Assembly: GCA_965216645.1 (NCBI GenBank)
Contig: CBDCGJ010000026.1
Location: 142,801-206,800 of the forward strand
Source: CBDCGJ01 sp965216645
GTDB lineage: Bacteria; Pseudomonadota; Alphaproteobacteria; GCA-2731375
Length of the DNA stretch: 64,000 nt
Direction: 5' to 3'
The notes under the pieces: model-generated
Database searches by the model: none
What the model was told of the DNA's origin: nothing
Seen by the model: the letters and a program-made list of their open reading frames with translations, nothing else
In this document: positions 44,089 to 52,392 of the stretch, piece by piece
Layout: every line of letters begins with the position of its first letter
Numbering within the stretch: position 1 is the first letter of the stretch
Translations under genes and position numbers: made by a program

Positions 44089-44895
44089 TTAGACTTTGGC
44101 GTAGACCCCACGCTGACCCGGTACCGGCTTAAAAGCTTCCGTAATGCCCATCACCGTTTCCGCGGCGCCCAGAAACAAGTAACCATCCGTAGGCATTAAC
44201 TTCGCGATCCGCTCTAACACGTCCTTTTTTGTCGCTTGATCGAAATAGATCAGCACGTTTCGACAAAACACAACGTCGAAGCGCCCCAAACCGGTCATTT
44301 CCTTGAGCAAATTGAACTCTTGATATTTGACCATGGACCGGATCGCTGAATCGATTTGCCACATTTCGTTGATCTGTTTGAAGTGGGCCACCAGTTTTTG
44401 AATCGGCAAGCCACGTTGAACCTCGAATTGTGAATAGACCCCTGCCCGCGCTTTTTCCAAAACCTCGGTCGAGAGATCGGTGCCGACAATGTCATAGCGC
44501 CAACCGGCGAGCTTTGCGGCTTGGTCCTTTAGACACATCGCCAAGGTGTAAGGCTCCTGCCCAGTCGAACATGCTGCGCTCCAGATCCGGAACGACTTGC
44601 CGGGGCGAGATTTGAGAAGACCGGGAAGGACGAAATCGTTGAAGATCTCAAAAGGCTTATTGTCACGGAAGAAAAACGATTCGTTTGTCGTCATTGCTTC
44701 CGTGATATTTTTCAGCAACGGTTCGGTCTTATTGCGCCTGACTTCGGCGATCAGATCATCAAGCCCTTCCAATCCGAGCTTCCGTGCCACAGGAGTCAAT
44801 CGACTTTCCAGGAGGTAGACCTTGTCTTCGTTCAAGGCCAATCCGGACCGATCTATCAATATGTCGGCGAGCAGCCGAAAATCTTCGGTTTTCAC
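44089..44895 (-). CDS. cheR: chemotaxis methyltransferase CheR
   Basis: 268-residue SAM-dependent methyltransferase that methylates receptor glutamates. N-terminal helical domain (1-75), ITEAMTTNESFFFRD, SAM motif IWSAACSTGQEPYTLAM, VVFCRNVLIYFD and C-terminal YLFLGAAETV are diagnostic. GTG at 44895 is chosen: GGGAGG lies 7 nt before it and it overlaps the cheB stop (GTGA). A TTG 18 nt upstream would include the Shine-Dalgarno. Last gene of the che operon, about 175 bp from the IS. Confidence 0.94.
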   Translation of the reverse strand: MKTEDFRLLADILIDRSGLALNEDKVYLLESRLTPVARKLGLEGLDDLIAEVRRNKTEPLLKNITEAMTTNESFFFRDNKPFEIFNDFVLPGLLKSRPGKSFRIWSAACSTGQEPYTLAMCLKDQAAKLAGWRYDIVGTDLSTEVLEKARAGVYSQFEVQRGLPIQKLVAHFKQINEMWQIDSAIRSMVKYQEFNLLKEMTGLGRFDVVFCRNVLIYFDQATKKDVLERIAKLMPTDGYLFLGAAETVMGITEAFKPVPGQRGVYAKV

Positions 44896-46022
44896 AGCCG
44901 TCCTCCCGCGCAAATCGTCGAAACCGCCTTCGGTATGTCATTCAATGGCAAAATCGCGGAACATAGACCGGCATTCGCGACCGCGCCGGGCATCCCCCAA
45001 ACCACACTCGATTCTTCGTCCTGCGCCAAAATCGTTCCGCCCTTGGCGACAATATCTTTAGCGCCATTCATGCCGTCCTGCCCCATGCCGGTGAGAACAA
45101 GGCCAAGTACGGCAGGGCCATAGAGAGCGGCCAAACTACGAAACATCGGATCGACGGCAGGCCGGCAATAGTTTTCCGGCGGTTCTTGATTCAATCGCAG
45201 CCGTGCCGCGCCAGCCTGCTCTTCAACGACCATATGATATTCGCCTGGAGCGACGTAAATATGTCCATTTTCTAACGCCATACCGTCGGAGGCTTCCGTA
45301 CACGGTAGCTTCGACGCACGGGCAAGGTGTTCCGCGAAAATCGTCGTGAATGTTGCCGGCATATGCTGCGTAATAACGATGGGTATGTGTTTAATGTTTT
45401 GAATAGTCCGGAACACGGTGAACAGAGCTTGCGGTCCGCCCGTAGAGCTGCCGATTCCCAAAACCCGCGGCACGACGCTGGATTGCTTTTGCCCGACTTC
45501 CGCCTGCGGTTTCGGTGCGGGAACGGCACTTTTTTTCACCGTCGCTACTCCACCGACGGGCGCGCGCCGCGTGATCGACTTCCGCCTCGACAAACCAAGC
45601 GTTTTTACCTTCGTGACCAGGTCGCGCTGAAATCCGGCTTTGTCGTGAAGCTCGGTCCTGGCGGTCGGCTTCGTCAGGTAGTCGGAGGCGCCAAGGGACA
45701 AGGCCCGCAGGCTTATGTCGGCATTCCGTCTGGTCAAGGACGATGACATGATAACCTTGGCATCCCGGTCCAGATTCAGGATTTTTTGTAACGCCTCAAT
45801 CCCATCCAATACCGGCATTTCAATGTCCATCACGACAACGTCCGGGCGTTTGTCCTCGTAGCGCTCCACTGCCTGTGCTCCGTTACTGGCAGTTGCTACG
45901 ATTTCAATCTCGCTGTCGCTGGCCAGCCATCGGGAGACCAACCCCCTGATTACGGCCGAATCGTCAACGACGAGGACACGTACTTGTTCATTTTGTGCGG
46001 TTAACGTCACGGCGACCCCCAC
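44892..46022 (-). CDS. cheB: chemotaxis methylesterase/deamidase CheB
   Basis: 376 residues: receiver (15-130) with phospho-Asp D66 and SLGASDYLTKP, a basic Pro/Ala linker (about 140-180), then methylesterase domain with the catalytic Ser in GIGSSTGGPQAL, His in VITQHMPATF and Asp in LTGMGQDGMNG. Starts at GTG 46022; a second GTG 12 nt inside is also possible. It follows cheY by 16 bp and is coupled to cheR by a 4-bp overlap. Balances CheR and, when phosphorylated by CheA, gives adaptation. Confidence 0.94.
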   Translation of the reverse strand: MGVAVTLTAQNEQVRVLVVDDSAVIRGLVSRWLASDSEIEIVATASNGAQAVERYEDKRPDVVVMDIEMPVLDGIEALQKILNLDRDAKVIMSSSLTRRNADISLRALSLGASDYLTKPTARTELHDKAGFQRDLVTKVKTLGLSRRKSITRRAPVGGVATVKKSAVPAPKPQAEVGQKQSSVVPRVLGIGSSTGGPQALFTVFRTIQNIKHIPIVITQHMPATFTTIFAEHLARASKLPCTEASDGMALENGHIYVAPGEYHMVVEEQAGAARLRLNQEPPENYCRPAVDPMFRSLAALYGPAVLGLVLTGMGQDGMNGAKDIVAKGGTILAQDEESSVVWGMPGAVANAGLCSAILPLNDIPKAVSTICAGGRL

Positions 46023-46038
46023 ATATCAGACGCTTTTC

Positions 46039-46404
46039 CTACAAGAGGCCGACTTGTTGAAACTTAGTTTCGATGATGTCGCGGTCGAACGGCTTCATGA
46101 TGTATTCGTTGGCGCCGGCGGACATCGCTTCCTGAATATGGGCCATGTCATTCTCAGTCGTGCAGAACACAACCACAGGCTCGCTGCCGCCGGCGCTATC
46201 ACGGAGCGCACGCAGGAACTCGATGCCATTCATGATCGGCATGTTCCAATCGAGCAGCACGGCGTCCGGCATTTTGATTTCGCACGCATCCAGCGCTTGG
46301 CGGCCGTCGGCCGCTTCGACAATGTCGAACTCCAACGTCTCGAGGATTCGCCGCGCCACCATTCGGATGACTTTTGAATCGTCAACAACAAGACAGGATT
46401 TCAT
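46039..46404 (-). CDS. cheY: chemotaxis response regulator CheY
   Basis: 121-residue stand-alone receiver. D8-D9, phospho-acceptor D52 (VLLDWNMPIMNG), T82 and K104 (YIMKPFD) complete the active site. Placement between cheW and cheB in a five-gene che operon supports the motor-binding CheY role, though single-domain receivers can also act as phosphate sinks. Confidence 0.9.
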   Translation of the reverse strand: MKSCLVVDDSKVIRMVARRILETLEFDIVEAADGRQALDACEIKMPDAVLLDWNMPIMNGIEFLRALRDSAGGSEPVVVFCTTENDMAHIQEAMSAGANEYIMKPFDRDIIETKFQQVGLL

Positions 46405-46426
46405 TATTCGGCTCCTTACTCAGTAT

Positions 46427-46897
46427 CTAAGCGGCAAGCGCCGTGGCAAAGGCGAGCAATTTCGAAACTTCCAAAACGACGAGCAAATTGCCTTCCAACC
46501 GATAAATACCGGCGGAAACCTCGCGCCAATTGCCGTCCAGGGTCGGCGGGTTGCGCTCGTAACTGGCTGTCGGCACGCTGAGCACCTCGCCAATTTCGTC
46601 GATCAACAAGCTGTATAATTCGCCATGGAAGTCGACGACGATACTCATCGAGTTTTCCCGATCCGCCGGCGCCATGCCCAACCGCTGACGCAAATCGATC
46701 GCCGTGACGATGCGTCCGCGAAGGTTTAACGAACCGGCGACTTCCGTCGGCGACAGCGGGATATTGGCGAGCTTCTGCGGCCCAAGGACATCCTGCACGG
46801 ACAACACTTCGATGCCGAAGAGCTGACCATCGATGACGGCGGTGACATATTCCTGCGAGTCGGTCTGTCCGCTCGTTTGTTCGACTTCGATTGTCAT
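46427..46897 (-). CDS. cheW: chemotaxis coupling protein CheW
   Basis: 156-residue adaptor that links receptors to CheA. YVTAVIDGQLFGIEVLSVQD, VAGSLNLRGRIVTAIDLRQ and DEIGEVLSVP are the CheW beta-barrel blocks. The ATG overlaps the cheA stop by 4 bp, so production is coupled to the kinase, 22 bp before cheY. Confidence 0.95.
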   Translation of the reverse strand: MTIEVEQTSGQTDSQEYVTAVIDGQLFGIEVLSVQDVLGPQKLANIPLSPTEVAGSLNLRGRIVTAIDLRQRLGMAPADRENSMSIVVDFHGELYSLLIDEIGEVLSVPTASYERNPPTLDGNWREVSAGIYRLEGNLLVVLEVSKLLAFATALAA

Positions 46898-49620
46898 GAG
46901 GCTTCTCCCGCGATGGCAAAGGTGTTCGCTAAGGACTGCAGCAGGGCATCCCGATCGAGTTTCGCGACATAGTCGCTAAAGCCGACCCGCTCACCCCGAC
47001 GAAGATCGCTGGCCGCGGTGTGCGACGTGAGCGCGATCAAGGGCACGTCATTCCAACGTCCATTCGCCCGAACGGTCTCTGCGAATTCAAAACCGTTCAT
47101 GTTCGGCATTTCGATGTCTGAGATGATCGCATCGAAGTCGACACCCTGGTCACGCAAATCGAGCGCTTCTGTCGGATCATTAGCTACGGTAACCCGGTAG
47201 CCTGCGACTTCCAGAAGCGGTGTTAGCATGTTCAGGAAGAAGGGGCTGTCGTCGACCAACAACAACCGTTGCTTGTTGTCTTCCTCGAAACCGACAATAT
47301 CGTCTTTGCCGAACCAATCGTCAAAGGCTTGGGTCAAAAAGTACCCAACGTCGACAATTTCCGTCGCGTAGTCGGCGACAACCGCACTGCCCAGGAAACC
47401 CGGCCTGACCGAGCTCAACTCAACGTCGAGTTTGTCTTCGACGATGTCGACAATTTCGTCGACAACGAGACCCATGGACCGATCATTATCGGAGAACACC
47501 AGAACCGGCTGGCGGCCTTCCGTCTTCAGATCGTAGCCATCATTGATCTTGATTAACGGCATCAACTTACCGCGGTACTGCACAACCGGCATACCATTAG
47601 AAAATTCGATACTCTTTGGATCGACTTCTTCCAACCGGGCCACCAACGACAATGGAACGGCTTTTGGTTCCTCCGACGCGGCTTTGAAGACCAACAAAGC
47701 GACCGTCTCGTCTTGGACGCTGGTTTGGGTGGCTTGAACGTCTTGCGCATCCTGGTCCGCGACCACCGCGTCGCTCGTGGCGGAGGCGATACCGTTCGGA
47801 TCCAAAATCATGATTACGCTGCCGTCGCCAAGAATGGTGTTGCCTGAGAACAGGGGAATATCCCTCAGGATTGGGGCAACAGGTTTCACCACGATTTCCT
47901 CGGTGTCGAAGACTTGATCGACGACCACGCCGTAGGAATAGTTTCCAACCTGCGTGACAACGACAAAGACTTCCGTGTCGCCGTTCAGTTTGCTCTCATC
48001 ACCGCCATCCAACTCGAGCGCATCGCCCAAATAGATCAATGGCAATAGACGATTGCGGATGCGCAAAACCGGTGTGTTGTTGATCACTTCGATGCGATGC
48101 TCGGATTCCTTCGAAGCGCGAACCAGTTCGACCACGCTGAGCTGAGGTATGGCGAAGCGTTCCTGACAACATTCGACGATCAAAGCCGATACGATCGCTA
48201 GGGTCAGCGGGATTTTGATTGTGAAGATCGACCCCTTGCCTTCATCCGACTTCAGATCGATCGTCCCGCCGATTTTCTCGATGTTGGTGCGGACCACGTC
48301 CATACCGACGCCACGGCCGGAAACGCTGGTGACCTCGGCCGCGGTCGAGAAGCCCGCATTGAAAATGAACTGCTGGATCTGATTGGCCGACATGGTTTCG
48401 ATGTCGGCTTCACTGGCCAAACCTTTTTCGAGGATTTTCTGGCGGACCTTCTCGACGTTGATGCCGCGACCATCATCTTTGATTTCGATGATGATGTGAC
48501 CGCCCTCGTGGAATGCGTTCAAGACGATACGGCCGACTTCGGATTTGCCTGTCGCCTCGCGCTCTTCAGGCCCCTCCAATCCATGGTCAGCGGAGTTACG
48601 CACCATATGGGTCAGAGGATCCTTGATCAGTTCAAGGACCTGACGGTCGAGTTCGGTGTCGGCACCGAGCATTTCCAGCTCGATCTTTTTACCCAATTCA
48701 TGGCTCAGGTCACGAACGATCCGCGGCAACTTGGCCCAGGCATTGCCGATCGGCTGCATTCGGGTCTTCATAACCCCTTCCTGCAGTTCCGTGGTTACAT
48801 GGCTGAGCTGTTGCAGCGGTCCTTGAAACTCGCTGTCGACATGACCGCGCACCAGTTGCAGCAGTTGATTCCGCGTCAACACCAATTCGCTGACCATGGT
48901 CATCAAGTTTTCGAGCAGATCGACGCTAACCCGTATCGATTGATTGGCAACAGACGTGTCACTTCCACCTTCACGGTTAGCCGGCTTGCTCTGAGCAACT
49001 TCGGGCTTCTTGACCGTTTGCCCTTCTGGCTGAACTGAAGCCTTATTCTCTTCTTCTCTTGCAACCGGCGCATCGAAACCGACGGTTTCGGTTTCCTGAA
49101 AAATCCGCTCCAACTCGGCCAGACTAACTTCACCGTCTTTCAAATCGCGCCCAAGATCGGGGTCGAAGCCACCCGCCGGAACGGGTTCCGGCTCCGGCTC
49201 TGGCTCTGGCTCAGGTTCGGGCGCCTGTTCGGATGCGACTTTGCCATTCACGGCCAAACTATCAAGCCGATGAATCAGATCCGAGTCTTCGCCTTCCGGC
49301 TCGGCTTCGGTTTCTTCCAGCACTGCCAGAAGGTCCTTAATTCGGTCCAACGACTCAAGAATCAACGATACGCCTTCAGGTGTGACGTTCAGTTCGCGAT
49401 CCCGAATTTTACCGAGCACGTTCTCAGATGAATGCGCGACCTTCTCCAGACGCGGCAGACCCAAGAACCCGCAAGTCCCCTTGATGGTGTGGACCAGGCG
49501 GAAAATATTGTCGATCAAACCGGGATCGTCGGGTTCCTTCTCCAACCGAATGAGTTCGCCGTCGAGCATAGATAAGCTCTCGGAAGTTTCGGTCAGGAAC
49601 TCGCTGAGCAGTTCATCCAT
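46894..49620 (-). CDS. cheA: hybrid chemotaxis kinase CheA with extra CheW-like and receiver domains
   Basis: 908 residues, longer than classical CheA (about 650). Order: HPt with phospho-His H44 (RLVHTIKGTCGFLG), an EP-repeat linker (134-148), dimerisation domain, HATPase with DPLTHMVRNSADHG and GRGVGMDVVR, CheW domain, a second degenerate CheW-like domain (about 650-775) and a C-terminal receiver (783-908; D835 in IISDIEMPNMNG, K887). It phosphorylates CheY and CheB; the own receiver may act as phosphate sink or brake. The FrzE/CheA-hybrid layout is common in Rhodospirillales. Overlaps cheW by 4 bp. The 158 bp upstream should carry the operon promoter. Confidence 0.94.
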   Translation of the reverse strand: MDELLSEFLTETSESLSMLDGELIRLEKEPDDPGLIDNIFRLVHTIKGTCGFLGLPRLEKVAHSSENVLGKIRDRELNVTPEGVSLILESLDRIKDLLAVLEETEAEPEGEDSDLIHRLDSLAVNGKVASEQAPEPEPEPEPEPEPVPAGGFDPDLGRDLKDGEVSLAELERIFQETETVGFDAPVAREEENKASVQPEGQTVKKPEVAQSKPANREGGSDTSVANQSIRVSVDLLENLMTMVSELVLTRNQLLQLVRGHVDSEFQGPLQQLSHVTTELQEGVMKTRMQPIGNAWAKLPRIVRDLSHELGKKIELEMLGADTELDRQVLELIKDPLTHMVRNSADHGLEGPEEREATGKSEVGRIVLNAFHEGGHIIIEIKDDGRGINVEKVRQKILEKGLASEADIETMSANQIQQFIFNAGFSTAAEVTSVSGRGVGMDVVRTNIEKIGGTIDLKSDEGKGSIFTIKIPLTLAIVSALIVECCQERFAIPQLSVVELVRASKESEHRIEVINNTPVLRIRNRLLPLIYLGDALELDGGDESKLNGDTEVFVVVTQVGNYSYGVVVDQVFDTEEIVVKPVAPILRDIPLFSGNTILGDGSVIMILDPNGIASATSDAVVADQDAQDVQATQTSVQDETVALLVFKAASEEPKAVPLSLVARLEEVDPKSIEFSNGMPVVQYRGKLMPLIKINDGYDLKTEGRQPVLVFSDNDRSMGLVVDEIVDIVEDKLDVELSSVRPGFLGSAVVADYATEIVDVGYFLTQAFDDWFGKDDIVGFEEDNKQRLLLVDDSPFFLNMLTPLLEVAGYRVTVANDPTEALDLRDQGVDFDAIISDIEMPNMNGFEFAETVRANGRWNDVPLIALTSHTAASDLRRGERVGFSDYVAKLDRDALLQSLANTFAIAGEAS

Positions 49621-49778
49621 CGGTGTTCCTCGTCAACTATCAACTGTTTTAGCGACAGGAAAACCGAGGCATCGAACAACATACCTGGCGGTGCCGAGTC
49701 GCTTTGCGATACGGCCACATTCGCCGATATTTGTTAAAATCATGTAAAGTCAGTGCAATTCCGCACCATACAGGGGCG

Positions 49779-50402
49779 TTAGCTATCGATCGACATCTCC
49801 AGCCGATCTTCTTCGACATCGAGCGACATTTTTGCTTTGCTGTCCTGTATCAACAATGCCGCCAAAACCGCGGGAGCCAATTTCGCCGTTATCTCACCAA
49901 CGCCGTCCGGATTCCTAAGTGCCGCCGCTGTCGCTTCGTGGAATAAGATTGACGGACCATCACCAACGATCATGGTTACATCGGGTTCAACGATAATGCT
50001 TAGGCGCCCACCTCGCGGCATCGCCTCCGCGGCAATTAGAATGAGATTGAGAAATGCCTTCATCTTCGGCTTGGGCAAATCAATGAGTTCGTCCTGCGCT
50101 TCGGCGGGCCAATCCAATTCCAGACGGCCACCCGATAAATGATCAAGCACCGCCTCCCGCGCTTCGCCGAGGCTTATCTTCGCATCCGGTCCTCCAGATC
50201 CGCCGAAGGCCAATCGATAGAATTTCAAACTATGAATCGATTGTGCGGTGCTGCTGGTCAAAAGTTCCATCACGCTCCGCATCAAATCGGGGCCGTTGTC
50301 CTCGCCCATCACCTCAAGACCGTTATGAATCGCACCCACAGGGCTGATCAAATCATGACAAAGTCGCGAACAAATTGCACCGACCAATTCTAATTCACGC
50401 AT
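49779..50402 (-). CDS. chpT: histidine phosphotransferase ChpT
   Basis: 207-residue dimeric pseudo-kinase that passes phosphate from CckA to CtrA (and CpdR) in alphaproteobacteria. The DHp helix has CSRLCHDLISPVGAIHNGLE with the phospho-His at about 17; the C-terminal half is a degenerate ATPase-like fold without N and G boxes. ATG 50402 with AAGGAG is preferred over an upstream extension. It stands 158 bp before cheA on the same strand, next to chemotaxis genes and 7.3 kb from ctrA. The DHp signature and lack of ATP motifs make the assignment firm. Confidence 0.88.
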   Translation of the reverse strand: MRELELVGAICSRLCHDLISPVGAIHNGLEVMGEDNGPDLMRSVMELLTSSTAQSIHSLKFYRLAFGGSGGPDAKISLGEAREAVLDHLSGGRLELDWPAEAQDELIDLPKPKMKAFLNLILIAAEAMPRGGRLSIIVEPDVTMIVGDGPSILFHEATAAALRNPDGVGEITAKLAPAVLAALLIQDSKAKMSLDVEEDRLEMSIDS

Positions 50403-50489
50403 ATAGAACTCCTTTACCCGGCTCGACCTCCGCCTTTGTCCGGAGCGACAATTGAACGTCGCGCTTGGCAAAATGATGATACACATAAG

Positions 50490-50705
50490 ATGTCTAAATC
50501 AACATGGCTTGAATCGATGAGTTACGCAAATCTTGCCCCTGGCGACCTGGTTCGCCATCCGGATCATCCGGAATGGGGCATTGGTCAAGTCCAGTCGGCG
50601 ATCCGGCAAAGGGTAACCGTGAATTTTGAACATAGGGGAAAACACGTGATCAATACCGACGAGATCGCACTGGTGTTGCTTTCCGATACGGAATGTGGCG
50701 CATAG
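50490..50705 (+). CDS. DUF3553 protein
   Basis: About 71 residues from ATG 50490 (or 62 from ATG 50517, MSYANLAPGDLV). The block PGDLVRHPDHPEWGIGQVQS and VTVNFEHRGKHVI is the DUF3553 signature, an SH3-like beta-barrel also found at the C-terminus of UvrD-type helicases and CarD-like domains. Neither start has a good ribosome site. It ends 10 bp before the formate dehydrogenase genes, whose GGGAGG overlaps its 3' side, so co-transcription is likely. Function unknown; divergent from chpT. Confidence 0.8.
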   Translation: MSKSTWLESMSYANLAPGDLVRHPDHPEWGIGQVQSAIRQRVTVNFEHRGKHVINTDEIALVLLSDTECGA

Positions 50706-50715
50706 GGAGGCTGCC

Positions 50716-52392
50716 ATGGACACGCTTTCGCTCGGTCGGCATCCAGGGCGTGCCAAGGGTGCCGCCAAACCGACGCTGAAAGGGCGGCAAGCCACACCGG
50801 CCGCAATCGCAGAAATCAAGTTTCTCCTCGGCGATGGCCCGTATCCAGCGGACGAAACGGTCGAGTATCTGCACGCCATTCAGGACGCCCATGGATACAT
50901 CTCGGCGGATCACTTGGCGGCTCTTGCTGATTTGATGAGATTATCGCTCGCCGAACTTTACGAAGTGGCGAGCTTCTATCACGCTTTCGATGTGGTGAAA
51001 GAAGGCGATGACGTACCGCCAATACTGACATTACGCGTTTGCGAAAGCCTAGTGTGCGACATGGCCGGCGCCCGAGACGCAGCCAAAATGTTAGCCGAAA
51101 ATTTCGGCGACAATGTGCGTGTTCAGTCAGTCGCCTGTCTCGGTCGATGCGAACAAGCGCCGGTTTGCGGAGTTAACAACGCCTATGTCAAGGCAGACGA
51201 GATCGGCACTGTCGAAAGCCTTTTGACCGGCGATATCGCGGAGGAAGAGCCGATCTACCAGAGCTTCAATGCTTATAGGTCGGAAGGTGGCTATAACCTT
51301 TTGGAAAGCTGTCTACAGGGGACGATGACGCCCGAAACCGCTGTCGGCGAGCTGACCGCAAGCGGTCTACGCGGTCTCGGTGGCGCCGGCTTCCCGACCG
51401 GTCGAAAATGGCAGTTTGTCCGCGCTGAGGCGGGTCCGCGTTTCCTTGTGGTCAACGGCGACGAAAGCGAGCCGGGTACCTTTAAGGATCGTTGTTATCT
51501 CGAATCCGATCCGCATCGTTTCATTGAGGGTATGTTGATTGCCGCTTGGGCTATCGACGCCGACAGGATCTACATTTATCTCCGCAACGAATATCCCCAA
51601 CTACGCGCTTTGTTGGAGTGCGAGCTTCGGTTGACTGAACAAGCCGGCTTTTTAAATCGACCCGTGATCTTTCGACGCGGTGCCGGCGCATATATTTGCG
51701 GCGAGGAATCCGCGATGTTGGAGAGCCTGGAAGGCAAGCGGGGATTACCTCGACACAAACCTCCCTTCCCCGCTCAAGTCGGCCTATTTGGCAAACCGAC
51801 ACTGATCAACAATATCGAGACACTCTATTGGGTTCCCGACGCGATTTCCGCTGGCGCCGCCTGGAACGAGACCGACGGTGCCGATGGATTGCGAAGCTAC
51901 TCCGTGTCGGGCCGGATCGCCGAACCGGGCGTTAAGTTGGCGCCGGCCGGTATCACGGTCCGAAAGCTGATCGAAGAGTATTGCGGTGGCATGCAGCAAG
52001 GGCACGAGTTTTCCGCCTATCTACCCGGAGGCGCTTCCGGCGGCGTGTTTCCCGCCAGCATGGATGACATTCCGCTCGATTTTGGCGCCTTCGAGGCGCA
52101 TGGCGGGTTAATCGGGTCAGCGGCGATCATCGTCCTGTCGCAACATGACCATATCAAGGACGTGACCCGAAACTTGCTACAATTCTTCGCCCATGAAAGT
52201 TGCGGCCAATGCACACCTTGCCGGGTCGGTACAGGAAAAGCGGTCAAGCTGATGGAAGAAGAAAAGTGGGACTTGCCGCTGCTTAGCGACATTGCTGACG
52301 TCATGGCCGATGGATCCATCTGCGGTCTCGGTCAAGCCGCCGCCAATCCGATTAAATGCGCCTTGCGCTATTTTCCCGAGAAACTGTCATGA
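50716..52392 (+). CDS. fdsB: NAD-dependent formate dehydrogenase, fused gamma-beta (FdsG-FdsB) subunit
   Basis: 558 residues joining two normally separate subunits. Residues 25-165 are NuoE/FdsG-like with a [2Fe-2S] site C109, C114, C141, C145. From about 195 it is NuoF/FdsB-like: GLRGLGGAGFPTGRKW for NADH, VVNGDESEPGTFKDR for FMN, and the [4Fe-4S] site SCGQCTPCRVGTGK with the fourth Cys in SICGLGQ. It takes electrons from FdsA and reduces NAD+. ATG 50716 has GGGAGG 5 nt upstream. The stop overlaps fdsA (ATGA). Confidence 0.92.
   Translation: MDTLSLGRHPGRAKGAAKPTLKGRQATPAAIAEIKFLLGDGPYPADETVEYLHAIQDAHGYISADHLAALADLMRLSLAELYEVASFYHAFDVVKEGDDVPPILTLRVCESLVCDMAGARDAAKMLAENFGDNVRVQSVACLGRCEQAPVCGVNNAYVKADEIGTVESLLTGDIAEEEPIYQSFNAYRSEGGYNLLESCLQGTMTPETAVGELTASGLRGLGGAGFPTGRKWQFVRAEAGPRFLVVNGDESEPGTFKDRCYLESDPHRFIEGMLIAAWAIDADRIYIYLRNEYPQLRALLECELRLTEQAGFLNRPVIFRRGAGAYICGEESAMLESLEGKRGLPRHKPPFPAQVGLFGKPTLINNIETLYWVPDAISAGAAWNETDGADGLRSYSVSGRIAEPGVKLAPAGITVRKLIEEYCGGMQQGHEFSAYLPGGASGGVFPASMDDIPLDFGAFEAHGGLIGSAAIIVLSQHDHIKDVTRNLLQFFAHESCGQCTPCRVGTGKAVKLMEEEKWDLPLLSDIADVMADGSICGLGQAAANPIKCALRYFPEKLS

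Noticed and set aside
42609..44132. 507-codon plus-strand frame opposite the transposase
   Set aside because: It is antisense to a clear DDE transposase and arises from its GC-rich third positions; no ribosome site or family.
49140..49260. Repetitive GGCTCC-type tract in cheA
   Set aside because: It encodes the EP-rich linker of CheA and is not a CRISPR or intergenic repeat.
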